DNA of 64,000 bases from Celerinatantimonas sp046054165 (lineage in GTDB: Bacteria > Pseudomonadota > Gammaproteobacteria > Enterobacterales > Celerinatantimonadaceae). This document shows positions 50,457-58,849 of the stretch, one piece after another. Within the stretch, counting starts at the first letter, position 1. Every line of letters begins with the position of its first letter. The stretch is from positions 124,001 through 188,000 of the forward strand of contig NZ_JBFNXK010000007.1 of NCBI RefSeq assembly GCF_046054165.1, read 5' to 3'. The position numbers were made by a program, and so were the translations under genes. Below the pieces are notes generated by a model. That model was given only the letters and a program-made list of their open reading frames with translations, was not told where the DNA came from and did no database searches.

Positions 50457-52016
50457 ATGGCTGAAGCATTCCATCCATTACAAAATATATCAGAGTTACC
50501 GAGCCATTTTAGTGAGCTACTGCAAACTCTGCCAGCAGAGCTGTTTTTACAAGTTGTAGAGCAAGCTCCGGTGGCTATTTCTATTACCGATTTAAAGGCT
50601 AATATCTGTTATGCCAATCAACGCTTTTCAGCGCTGACGGGTTATTCTCTGGATGAATTAAAAGGGCAAAATCAGCGGATGTTGTCCTCTCACCAGACCC
50701 CTAAATCATGTTACGAGACATTGTGGCAGACGATTATATCGGGCCAATCTTGGCGAGGGCGACTGGTTAATCAAACCCGTCAGGGGCAGGAATATTTAGC
50801 TGAGGTGACGATTGCGCCAGTTTTTTCCAAAGATGGTGAAATGAGCCATTTTATTGGGATCCAACGGGATATTAGTGAACCGTATCGCTTAACCCAGGAA
50901 TTAACCAATCAAAAAGCGCATTTCGAAGCCGTGTTAAACGCCAGTGATCATGTCACAGTCGTGTTTGATGAACAATATAATGTCATTTTAGATAACCTGG
51001 CCTATAAAACGTTATATACCGATTTAAGAGGGCCCGAACCTCTGGAATTTTTTAGGCATCAACTGCAGGCCCAGCATCAATTAGAACTGGCGACGTTATT
51101 AACCAATGGTGAATCGGTTGAGATTGAATATTGGATCCGCGGTGAAAAACGTTGGCTTTCGTTAAGTTGCCAACCTCTGATTCATGTCAACGAAACCGTG
51201 AGTCACTATTTCAGCGAAAGTAATGAGGGATTATTCATTTTAATTGGTCAGGATTGTACGGCTGAGCGGCAGTTATTAGTACAGCATCATCTTGAGTCAC
51301 TACAGGGGCAATTGGCGGATAGCAAAATGTTGGCGGCTATCCGAGAAACGCTGCAAACGGCTATTTATCAGGTGAGTCAACCGATCAATCTTCTTTATGC
51401 GGCTGCGCGTTTAGAATCGCCATTAACCGGTCCATCGCAAGCTTTAAATGAAGTACTGACTAGTGCGGAGCAGGCATTACAGGCTTTGAAGGCGAATACC
51501 CCGCAGCTCAAACCTGAAACCGGACAATCGATTGCCATTGAGACCTTAACTGAAGATTTTATTTTACTGGCGACCAGCCGGGCTAAACGACTCTTAGTTC
51601 ATTTAGTGATCGATGAATCAGTGTCCGGGAAATTATATGGACAGCGAATCCGTTTACTGAGTGCTCTTGATCTGGTGCTTGAACACGCATTGATCGCTGC
51701 TATCAATGGAGGACGAGGGGATGATGAGCATTATCCTCAAGTTCAGATCCGTTTTGATAAAGGCGAATTGAATACCTGGCGTGTTTATATTCAGGATAAC
51801 GGGCCTATTTTAGAGCAATCTGCGAGTCATCGAATTATGCAACCTTTTTATAATCGTGAATCTTTGCGAGATGAGTTTGGTCTTGGTCTTTGTTTAGCGC
51901 GGGATATTTTATTAGATCATCAAGGGGCTATGGATATCGAACCCATTCAGGGAGGAGGCAGTTGTGTCATCCTTAGTATTCCAATGGACAAAAAGGAGGG
52001 GAACTATGCCGATTGA
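50457..52016 (+). CDS. nifL: NifL, redox/nitrogen-sensing anti-activator of NifA
   Basis: A 519-aa flavoprotein, the same length as Azotobacter NifL. It has a PAS1 domain (about 28-145; ISITDLKANICYANQRFSALTGYSLDELKGQNQRML, then FIGIQRDIS) expected to carry FAD, PAS2 (about 150-270), a central helical stretch (IYQVSQPINLLYAAARLES) where the phosphoacceptor His of related kinases would sit but no His is seen, and a GHKL ATP-binding end (DNGP, FGLGLCLARDILLDHQGAMDIEP). It inhibits NifA under oxygen or fixed nitrogen. The AAGGAG site is clear, and the stop overlaps nifA by 11 bases, giving equimolar coupled synthesis. Confidence 0.93.
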   Translation: MAEAFHPLQNISELPSHFSELLQTLPAELFLQVVEQAPVAISITDLKANICYANQRFSALTGYSLDELKGQNQRMLSSHQTPKSCYETLWQTIISGQSWRGRLVNQTRQGQEYLAEVTIAPVFSKDGEMSHFIGIQRDISEPYRLTQELTNQKAHFEAVLNASDHVTVVFDEQYNVILDNLAYKTLYTDLRGPEPLEFFRHQLQAQHQLELATLLTNGESVEIEYWIRGEKRWLSLSCQPLIHVNETVSHYFSESNEGLFILIGQDCTAERQLLVQHHLESLQGQLADSKMLAAIRETLQTAIYQVSQPINLLYAAARLESPLTGPSQALNEVLTSAEQALQALKANTPQLKPETGQSIAIETLTEDFILLATSRAKRLLVHLVIDESVSGKLYGQRIRLLSALDLVLEHALIAAINGGRGDDEHYPQVQIRFDKGELNTWRVYIQDNGPILEQSASHRIMQPFYNRESLRDEFGLGLCLARDILLDHQGAMDIEPIQGGGSCVILSIPMDKKEGNYAD

Positions 52017-53586
52017 TACAGAGAATGAAGCATTCACCTCTAAACAGCAGCTGGCTGCTTTGCACCGACTGAGCTTAGTGATGAGCCGAACGCTGGATCT
52101 AGAAGAAGCTTTGTCTCAAATGTTAGCTTGTCTACAAGAACAAACTTCGATGCAATTGGGGATGGTGGCGCTTTATGATCCTCAGCAGCAAGCCTTAATG
52201 TTACAGCAGGTACATGGTGTCTCAGCTGAGATTAATAAAGATGTGTCGCAAATTCGCTATCGATTGGGTGAAGGTATTTTAGGGCAGGTGATGCGACAGG
52301 GTGAATCAGCCGTGATCGTGAAGTTGGAAAATGAACCGCGATTTTTGGATCGCCTTAATATTTATGATTACGAACTGCCTTTTATTTGCGTTCCTATATT
52401 AGGGCCAAATGCCAAACCTTTTGGGGTGTTAGCGGCTCAGCCGATGCAATCGCATCCGGAACAACTGGCTGAACGGACTCGTTTTCTGGAAGTGGTTGCT
52501 AATTTAGTCGGGCAAACCGTGCGCTTGATTGGTAAAGCGCAAAGTCATTCGGAAGATATTCGGGAAGAGCGTGATCAACTTCGGCGAAAAGTTCGTCATC
52601 AATATGGTTTTGCCAATATGGTAGGGAAAACCCCAGTGATGCGGCAGGTTTTTTCAACAGTCAGGCAGGTAGCCAAATGGGACACGACGGTTTTGATTCG
52701 TGGGGAAAGTGGAACCGGGAAAGAGTTGATTGCCAATGCGATTCATTATAATTCACCGCGTTCAAATCAGAGCTTTGTGCGTTTGAATTGTGCGGCTTTA
52801 CCGGAAAATCTGTTAGAAAGTGAATTGTTCGGTCATGAAAAAGGCGCATTTACTGGTGCGGTCAGACAGCGCAAAGGTCGTTTTGAGCAAGCCGATGGGG
52901 GCACTATTTTTCTGGATGAGATTGGAGAAATCAGCCCCTTGTTTCAGGCAAAATTATTACGTGTTTTGCAGGAAGGTGAGTTTGAACGGGTGGGGGGCAA
53001 TGAAACTCTGCATGTGGATGTTCGGATTGTAACGGCAACGAATAAAAACTTGGAAGAACAGGTTTTAGATGGAGAGTTCCGTGAAGATTTATATTATCGA
53101 TTGAATGTGATGCCTATTGAAGTGCCGCCTTTAAGGGAACGAGTTGAAGATATTGATGCTCTGGCTAGTTTTCTGTTAGAAAAAATTGGTGAAAAACAGC
53201 ATCGAAAATTACGGATTAGTGAAGGGGCAATACGGTTGTTGATGGCGCATAGTTGGCCCGGAAACGTTCGTGAGCTTGAAAACTGTCTGGAACGAGCCGC
53301 AGTATTGAGTGAATCGGGGTTGATTGATCGAGATATGGTGATTCTTGAAAAATCACCATTGGAACGAAAAGTCTCAATCCCTGTGGGAGCGCCTCAGGGA
53401 ATGGCTCCTCGACAGAATGCCGCCGTGTCACTGCAGGATGATAATCTGGATGAACGCCAGCGTGTGATTGCTGCATTGGAGGCGAGTGGTTGGGTGCAGG
53501 CTAAAGCTGCGCGTATTCTTGGGATGACTCCCCGGCAAATTGCATATCGGATCCAGGTGATGAATATTAAAATGCGCCATATATAA
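52006..53586 (+). CDS. nifA: NifA, sigma-54-dependent nif activator
   Basis: A 526-aa enhancer-binding protein. GAF domain (about 15-185), AAA+ domain (about 210-445) with Walker A GESGTGKE, the sigma-54 contact loop GAFTGA, Walker B GGTIFLDEIGE and the arginine region ENCLERA, then a linker and C-terminal Fis-type HTH (DERQRVIAALEASGWVQAKAARILGMTPRQIAYRI). The C-x4-C linker motif of oxygen-sensitive rhizobial NifA is absent, in line with control by NifL. Start at 52006 (MPIDTENEAF), after AAGGAGGGGAACT, overlaps nifL. It should activate nif and rnf operons at TGT-N10-ACA sites. Confidence 0.95.
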   Translation: MPIDTENEAFTSKQQLAALHRLSLVMSRTLDLEEALSQMLACLQEQTSMQLGMVALYDPQQQALMLQQVHGVSAEINKDVSQIRYRLGEGILGQVMRQGESAVIVKLENEPRFLDRLNIYDYELPFICVPILGPNAKPFGVLAAQPMQSHPEQLAERTRFLEVVANLVGQTVRLIGKAQSHSEDIREERDQLRRKVRHQYGFANMVGKTPVMRQVFSTVRQVAKWDTTVLIRGESGTGKELIANAIHYNSPRSNQSFVRLNCAALPENLLESELFGHEKGAFTGAVRQRKGRFEQADGGTIFLDEIGEISPLFQAKLLRVLQEGEFERVGGNETLHVDVRIVTATNKNLEEQVLDGEFREDLYYRLNVMPIEVPPLRERVEDIDALASFLLEKIGEKQHRKLRISEGAIRLLMAHSWPGNVRELENCLERAAVLSESGLIDRDMVILEKSPLERKVSIPVGAPQGMAPRQNAAVSLQDDNLDERQRVIAALEASGWVQAKAARILGMTPRQIAYRIQVMNIKMRHI

Positions 53587-53609
53587 AGATGTTGGATCTG
53601 TGACAATAT

Positions 53610-53626
53610 TGTCGCAACGTTCGACA
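53610..53626. promoter_or_regulatory. NifA-site-like dyad upstream of nifB (N11)
   Basis: TTGTCG and CGACAA frame a dyad read as TGT-N11-ACA, one base longer than the NifA consensus, about 70 bases upstream of the nifB -24 element. A second palindrome (GACAATATTGTC) overlaps its left side. Confidence 0.5.
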
Positions 53627-53695
53627 AAACCGAACCTCTGTTGACCCTACCATAAAAAAATATATAAAAATCAATGATATAAAAATAAAAATAAA

Positions 53696-53711
53696 CGGTC
53701 TACTCCTTGCA
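53696..53711 (+). promoter_or_regulatory. Sigma-54 promoter for nifBQ
   Basis: CGGTCTACTCCTTGCA has GG-N10-GC and a consensus TTGCA at -12. It lies 55 bases before the nifB ATG, in an otherwise AT-rich gap after nifA. Confidence 0.8.
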
Positions 53712-53765
53712 ATAGTTCCATAAACAAAGGGCCCATGATAGGGCTGCTATCTCGAAGGAGTTTTT

Positions 53766-55142
53766 ATGGAGTCTTGTCATCAATCTTGCCAATCTGGACA
53801 ATCGACATCGACATTTCCCCGTTCAGTGATGGAACAAGTTGCAAATCATCCTTGTTATTCCACAACCGGGAGCCATCGGTTTGCACGGATGCATTTAGCC
53901 GTTGCTCCGGCCTGTAATATTCAGTGCAATTATTGTAATCGTAAATTTGATTGCTCTAATGAATCTCGACCCGGTGTTGTTTCTGAATTATTAAGTCCGA
54001 CTCAGGCACTGCGCAAAGCTAAATATGTTGCGAGTAAAATACCGCAGTTATCGGTGATTGGGATTGCGGGTCCTGGCGATCCTTTAGCAAATCCGCATAA
54101 AACATTTCGAACATTGGAGTTGTTACGTCAGGAAATGCCGGATATTCGCTTGTGCTTATCGACTAATGGTTTGGCTTTACCTGATTTGATCCCGCGGATT
54201 ATAGATGTCGGCGTTGAACATGTTACGATCACCATTAATACCTTAGATGCTTACTTGGCTGCTGATATCTATGAATGGGTGATTTTTAATGGCCGAAAAT
54301 ATCGGGGAGTCGAAGCTGGTCAGTTATTAATTGATCGACAGATGGAAGGGTTAAGAAAACTGCTCGAACATAAAGTTTTAGTCAAAGTGAATTCAGTGTT
54401 GATCCCCCGAATAAACCGAGATCATTTACCGGTATTAAGTCAGGAACTATTCCGTAATCAAGTCTTTTTACATAATGTGATGCCGCTGATTGCTAAGCCT
54501 GAGCATGGAACCGTATTTGGGTTAAATCAGGAAGCTGAGCCTACGGCTGAACAGTTGGAAGATGTTCGGCAGAAGTGTGGTCATAATGTGGCGCAGATGC
54601 GTCATTGTCAGCAGTGTCGTGCCGATGCGATTGGTATGCTGGGAGAAGATCGGAGCCAACAATTTAATTTAAATCAGTTACCTGAAGAAGAAACTGATTA
54701 TCTGCCCGTGATGCAAAAAAGAGCTCAAATTCAGGCTGATTTAGTCAGTGCAGGGGCTGCCAGTGAAGATAATGCTTATTTAGTCGCCGTAGCCAGTGAT
54801 AACGGTGAGCAGATTAATCAGCATTTTGGCCATGCTAAAAGTTTTATGATCTATTCCGTCGGGGATGAAGGGGTCCATTTTGTTCAGCGCCGACAGGTTC
54901 CTCAGTATTGCGATGGGAGTGAACATTGTGATGATGATGAATCGAAGATGGATACGTTTACTTTGTTAGCTGATATCGATGCCGTTTTTTGTTGTCGTAT
55001 TGGCTTAAGTCCTTGGGAAAAACTGGAACAACAAAAGTGTGAACCTGTCATTGACTATGCGTGGCAGTCTATTTATGAATCTCTGAAAGCTTGGTGGGAG
55101 ATGAAACCTCATGAAACACTTGACCAATGCCAGGCCGGCTAA
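53766..55142 (+). CDS. nifB: NifB, radical SAM FeMo-co precursor synthase
   Basis: NifB fuses two [4Fe-4S] units and inserts carbide to make NifB-co. The 458-aa protein has the radical SAM motif CNIQCNYCNRKFDC (C-x3-C-x2-C), GIAGPGDPLANPHKTF, CLSTNGLALP, further Cys residues around CRADAIGMLGED, and a C-terminal NifX-like domain (about 335-440; VAVASDNGEQINQHFGHAKSF) as in Azotobacter and Klebsiella. A GAAGGAG site precedes the ATG. It is followed by nifQ with a 32-base overlap. Confidence 0.97.
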   Translation: MESCHQSCQSGQSTSTFPRSVMEQVANHPCYSTTGSHRFARMHLAVAPACNIQCNYCNRKFDCSNESRPGVVSELLSPTQALRKAKYVASKIPQLSVIGIAGPGDPLANPHKTFRTLELLRQEMPDIRLCLSTNGLALPDLIPRIIDVGVEHVTITINTLDAYLAADIYEWVIFNGRKYRGVEAGQLLIDRQMEGLRKLLEHKVLVKVNSVLIPRINRDHLPVLSQELFRNQVFLHNVMPLIAKPEHGTVFGLNQEAEPTAEQLEDVRQKCGHNVAQMRHCQQCRADAIGMLGEDRSQQFNLNQLPEEETDYLPVMQKRAQIQADLVSAGAASEDNAYLVAVASDNGEQINQHFGHAKSFMIYSVGDEGVHFVQRRQVPQYCDGSEHCDDDESKMDTFTLLADIDAVFCCRIGLSPWEKLEQQKCEPVIDYAWQSIYESLKAWWEMKPHETLDQCQAG

Positions 55143-55668
55143 TGAGTTGCCTGGTAATAAATACGATATTGTCCAACATTGGTGTCTTGAATTATTGGAA
55201 GGACAGTTTCAGGGAAGAGGGATCCTTGGTTGCTTTTTGCAATTGGAACCTGACGATTATCGTTGTTTGACCGAAAGCTTGTCCAATATTCATCCGGTGC
55301 TGGATCCGGAACAGGAACAATTAAAAGCACAGTTATTAGAGATACAGCGGCAACGCCGACTTGAGGAATTCAATGATCTCTATCACTGGTTAAAAAGTTA
55401 TCAGGTTTCAAGCCGCTGGGATATGGCGCGAATTATTGCAATGGGAAGTCTTGGTTTTCATCATCTGTGGCAAGATTTAGGATTGGCTGAACGTCCTTTA
55501 CTGACCCAATTAATGCGAGATTGTTTTCCTGAACTGCAACGGATCAATCAACCGCCGATGCGTTGGAAAAAGTTTTTTTATCGGCAGATGTGTTTGCAAC
55601 ACGGAGTCTTAGTGTGTCGTTCACCTTCATGTGATGAATGTTCTTCCCGCTCTGAATGTTTTGAATAA
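55111..55668 (+). CDS. nifQ: NifQ, molybdenum donor for FeMo-co
   Basis: A 185-aa Mo/Fe-S protein supplying molybdenum to NifEN/NifH. The family C-terminal Cys signature (C-x4-C-x2-C-x5-C) is exact: CRSPSCDECSSRSEC. GRGILGCFLQLEPDDY and RWDMARIIAMGSLGFHHLWQDLGL match the family body. The ATG lies inside the nifB end (32-base overlap), so translation is coupled. A strong terminator follows 27 bases after the stop, closing nifBQ. No fdxN lies between nifB and nifQ. Confidence 0.92.
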   Translation: MKHLTNARPANELPGNKYDIVQHWCLELLEGQFQGRGILGCFLQLEPDDYRCLTESLSNIHPVLDPEQEQLKAQLLEIQRQRRLEEFNDLYHWLKSYQVSSRWDMARIIAMGSLGFHHLWQDLGLAERPLLTQLMRDCFPELQRINQPPMRWKKFFYRQMCLQHGVLVCRSPSCDECSSRSECFE

Positions 55669-55682
55669 ATGATATTAATCGA

Positions 55683-55985
55683 TTATGTTTGGTTCACCCC
55701 GGTCAGTTTTTCGATCGGGGTTTTTTTTAACATGATTTGAGCCTCAGGTGCTGATATAGCCGTGTGGTTCTTCTCATCTAGATTGATCCTCACGATTTTT
55801 AACTTTGCACCATTTAGTGCTGCAAGGCCCATGTCTATGAATGCGTTTGTCATATCAGGGATATGTTCATATAGGTCAACGTTTGATGTGGGAGTCGATG
55901 TTCTATGGGTTGGAAGATGAGTCAGGGCATTTTTTAACTTATATACCACTGAGTGTATTGAATGAAAATTGATGGAGTCAGTCAT
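55683..55985 (-). CDS. Unrecognised 100-aa ORF inside the nif cluster
   Basis: A minus-strand frame between nifQ and nifH, opposite in direction to all flanking nif genes. It has a plausible GGGG site 6 bases before ATG 55985 (a GTG precedes it in frame) and encodes a soluble-looking protein (NALTHLPTHRTSTPTSNVDL, then MTNAFIDMGLAALNGAKL). I recognise no family. Its last codons (KKTPIEKLTGVNQT) are encoded by the nifQ terminator inverted repeat, an odd arrangement. It could be a real gene that ends in a shared terminator, or a chance frame. Confidence 0.35.
   Translation of the reverse strand: MTDSINFHSIHSVVYKLKNALTHLPTHRTSTPTSNVDLYEHIPDMTNAFIDMGLAALNGAKLKIVRINLDEKNHTAISAPEAQIMLKKTPIEKLTGVNQT
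55696..55728 (+). terminator. Rho-independent terminator after nifBQ
   Basis: ACCCCGGTC and GATCGGGGT pair (one G-U) around a short loop, then eight T. Confidence 0.88.
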
Positions 55986-56145
55986 CACCGCCCCATGAAT
56001 ACCCTACAAGTTTTTAAGCCTTGTATTAAATTGTATAGCCTCGGGCTTGTTGAACTTTCGTAATTAGTTTCGCAGCCATATGAGTCTCATTTAGGCAAGG
56101 CAGATATTGCACTGTGTCGTTATTCTCCATAAATGATATTTAACG

Positions 56146-56161
56146 TGTTGTAAATCAGACA
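56146..56161. promoter_or_regulatory. Distal NifA site upstream of nifH
   Basis: TGT-TGTAAATCAG-ACA is an exact TGT-N10-ACA, about 206 bases upstream of the nifH promoter. Confidence 0.65.
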
Positions 56162-56255
56162 CAGACATTACCCTTCGGGTTCATCCTCAGAAATTTTTCG
56201 TTTTTTTTATTTTGGCGTTCGGGTCTGAATCTTGTCACATCAACCTTCAATGGAT

Positions 56256-56271
56256 TGTAAGTTCTGTGACA
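56256..56271. promoter_or_regulatory. Proximal NifA site upstream of nifH
   Basis: TGT-AAGTTCTGTG-ACA is an exact TGT-N10-ACA extended by ATTGT/ACAAT symmetry, about 96-111 bases upstream of the sigma-54 promoter, the usual distance. Confidence 0.8.
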
Positions 56272-56366
56272 ATCAGACTTTTTTTGTTTGAGTTAGTACC
56301 AAGAATAAAACCAAAAATACCTAAAAAATTATTTAAAATCAACATGTTATTTATAATCGCACGGCG

Positions 56367-56382
56367 TGGTACAAACTGTGCA
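56367..56382 (+). promoter_or_regulatory. Sigma-54 promoter of nifHDK
   Basis: TGGTACAAACTGTGCA has GG-N10-GC and nearly the full consensus. It lies 48 bases upstream of the nifH ATG. Confidence 0.85.
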
Positions 56383-56430
56383 CATTTAATGACGTATTCA
56401 ATCAATGTTGGTAATCAAAGGAGATGCAAC

Positions 56431-57303
56431 ATGGCTATACGTCAATGTGCAATTTACGGTAAAGGCGGGATTGGGAAGTCGACTACAACGCAAAATTTGG
56501 TTGCAGCCTTAGCTGAAGCCGGTAAAAAAATTATGATTGTTGGTTGTGATCCAAAAGCGGATTCAACTCGTTTGATGTTACATGCGAAAGCCCAAAATAC
56601 CATTATGGAAATGGCTGCTGAAGCGGGTTCAGTTGAAGATCTTGAATTAGAAGATGTGCTGAAAGTCGGTTACGGCGGCGTGAAATGTGTTGAATCAGGT
56701 GGCCCAGAGCCAGGTGTTGGTTGTGCCGGTCGTGGGGTTATCACTGCGATTAACTTCCTGGAAGAAGAAGGGGCTTACGACGACGATCTCGACTTTGTTT
56801 TTTATGACGTACTTGGGGACGTGGTTTGTGGTGGTTTCGCCATGCCAATTCGTGAAAACAAAGCTCAAGAAATTTACATTGTTTGTTCCGGTGAAATGAT
56901 GGCGATGTATGCCGCCAACAACATTTCGAAAGGGATTTGTAAATACGCTAAATCAGGTAGCGTGCGCCTAGCTGGATTGATTTGTAACTCGCGTAATACA
57001 GATCGTGAAGATGAACTCATCATGGCATTGGCTGAAAAATTAGGGACTCAGATGATTCACTTTGTTCCTCGTGACAACGTCGTTCAACGTGCTGAAATTC
57101 GTCGTATGACCGTCATCGAATATGACCCAACCGCTAAACAAGCTGATGAATATCGTACTTTGGCTAAAAAAGTGATTGAAAACAAAAAGTTTGCTGTTCC
57201 AACACCAATCACTATGGATGAACTCGAAGAATTGCTTATGGAATTCGGCATTCTTAAAGAAGAAGACGAAAGCATCATCGGTAAAGCTGCGACTACTGCT
57301 TAA
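56431..57303 (+). CDS. nifH: Nitrogenase Fe protein (dinitrogenase reductase)
   Basis: NifH is the homodimeric [4Fe-4S] ATPase that passes electrons to NifDK and takes part in FeMo-co maturation. The 290-aa protein has the P-loop YGKGGIGKSTT, switch I GCDPKADSTRL, cluster Cys in GVGCAGRGVITAIN and DVLGDVVCGGFAMP (switch II), and MTVIEYDP. The Arg of CAGRG, the ADP-ribosylation site in organisms with DraT, is present; no draTG is in this window. Start at 56431, behind AAAGGAGATGCAAC; the frame is open further upstream but is promoter DNA. First gene of nifHDK. Confidence 0.98.
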   Translation: MAIRQCAIYGKGGIGKSTTTQNLVAALAEAGKKIMIVGCDPKADSTRLMLHAKAQNTIMEMAAEAGSVEDLELEDVLKVGYGGVKCVESGGPEPGVGCAGRGVITAINFLEEEGAYDDDLDFVFYDVLGDVVCGGFAMPIRENKAQEIYIVCSGEMMAMYAANNISKGICKYAKSGSVRLAGLICNSRNTDREDELIMALAEKLGTQMIHFVPRDNVVQRAEIRRMTVIEYDPTAKQADEYRTLAKKVIENKKFAVPTPITMDELEELLMEFGILKEEDESIIGKAATTA

Positions 57304-57341
57304 TTGCCTTTAAAGTCGTAATTTTTAGAAGGAATGCCATT

Positions 57342-58823
57342 ATGACAGACAGAACAAAAGAGCAAAATGAGGCTTTGATCGAAGAAGTCTTAGAGGTTTA
57401 TCCTGAAAAAGCTCGAAAAAATCGTGCTAAACATTTAACAACTAATGATCCGAGCAGTGACGGTAAATGTGTCGTTTCTAACCGTAAATCTGTCCCTGGT
57501 GCAATGACCATTCGTGGTTGTGCCTATGCCGGTTCAAAAGGGGTGGTGTTTGGTCCGTTTAAAGACATTATCCATATTTCGCACGGGCCTATTGGGTGCG
57601 GTATGTACTCCAGTGGGGGGCGCCGTAACTATTTTACCGGTGTTTCAGGGGTTGATAGTTTTTCAATGATTAACTTCACGTCTGATTTCCAGGAACGCGA
57701 TATTGTTTTCGGTGGTGATAAAAAATTAGCCGAAATCCTGCAGGAAGTTGACACTCTGTTCCCACTTAATAAAGGAACAACAGTTCAATCTGAATGTCCG
57801 GTTGGGTTGATTGGTGATGATATTGAAGCTGTTGCCAAAGAAAACAAAAAACGAAATGGTAAAACGTGTATTCCCGTTCGTTGTGAAGGTTTCCGTGGTG
57901 TATCGCAGTCATTAGGTCACCATATTGCTAACGATGCGATGCGAGACTGGGTTTTAGGTAATCGTGATGGTGATGATTCATTTGAATCGACTGACTACGA
58001 TGTCGCCATTATCGGAGACTATAACATTGGGGGTGATGCTTGGAGTTCTCGTATCTTATTAGAAGAAATGGGATTACGAGTGATTGCTCAATGGTCTGGT
58101 GATGGTTCTTTGGCTGAAGTTGAAAATACACCCAAAGCGAAGTTGAACCTGATCCATTGCTACCGTTCCATGAACTACATCGCGCGGCATATGGAAGAAA
58201 AATATGGCATTCCCTGGATGGAATACAACCTATTCGGTCCAACTAAAATTGCAGAATCGTTGCGCGCCATAGCTGAGCATTTTGATGACACCATCAAAGC
58301 TAATGCTGAAAAAGTTATTGAAAGTTATAAAGCTCAGTATCAAGCCGTCATCGATAAATACCGTCCGCGTCTGGAAGGTAAAAAAGTGATGCTGTACGTC
58401 GGTGGTTTGCGTTCTCGGCACGTGATTGGTGCTTATGAAGATCTGGGGATGGAAATCGTCGGGGCAGGGTATGAATTTGCGCATGCGGATGACTATGACC
58501 GTACTGTCGGCAGTTTGAAAGAAGCAACACTGCTTTATGACGATATTACTGGTTACGAGTTTGAACAGTTCGTTAAAACCGTTCGTCCAGACCTGATCGG
58601 TTCCGGTATTAAAGAAAAATATATCTTCCAGAAAATGGGGATCCCATTCCGTCAGATGCATAGTTGGGATTATTCAGGCCCATATCATGGCTACGATGGC
58701 TTTGCTATCTTCGCTCGGGATATGGACATGACGCTTAACAATCCTTGTTGGAAGTTAACTACACCGCCTTGGCTTGCTAAAACCGAAGAAAGCGAATCAA
58801 TGCCAGAGGAAAAAGTCGCTTAA
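57342..58823 (+). CDS. nifD: Nitrogenase MoFe protein alpha chain
   Basis: NifD holds FeMo-co and shares the P-cluster with NifK. The 493-aa chain shows P-cluster cysteines in TIRGCAYAGSKGVVFGP, HGPIGCGMYSSGGRR and QSECPVGLIGDDIEAV, the FeMo-co Cys in LIHCYRSMNYIARHM and the His ligand in MHSWDYSGPYHGYDGF. This is a Mo-type (Nif) sequence, without the features of Vnf or Anf chains. It lies 38 bases after nifH with an AGAAGGAATG site and 26 bases before nifK. Confidence 0.98.
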   Translation: MTDRTKEQNEALIEEVLEVYPEKARKNRAKHLTTNDPSSDGKCVVSNRKSVPGAMTIRGCAYAGSKGVVFGPFKDIIHISHGPIGCGMYSSGGRRNYFTGVSGVDSFSMINFTSDFQERDIVFGGDKKLAEILQEVDTLFPLNKGTTVQSECPVGLIGDDIEAVAKENKKRNGKTCIPVRCEGFRGVSQSLGHHIANDAMRDWVLGNRDGDDSFESTDYDVAIIGDYNIGGDAWSSRILLEEMGLRVIAQWSGDGSLAEVENTPKAKLNLIHCYRSMNYIARHMEEKYGIPWMEYNLFGPTKIAESLRAIAEHFDDTIKANAEKVIESYKAQYQAVIDKYRPRLEGKKVMLYVGGLRSRHVIGAYEDLGMEIVGAGYEFAHADDYDRTVGSLKEATLLYDDITGYEFEQFVKTVRPDLIGSGIKEKYIFQKMGIPFRQMHSWDYSGPYHGYDGFAIFARDMDMTLNNPCWKLTTPPWLAKTEESESMPEEKVA

Positions 58824-58849
58824 GGCGATAGTTATTGAAGGAGATCATC

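Noticed and set aside
55143..55668. Possible fdxN between nifB and nifQ, as in Azotobacter
   Set aside because: nifQ begins inside nifB; there is no room for a ferredoxin gene and no matching Cys pattern other than that of NifQ.
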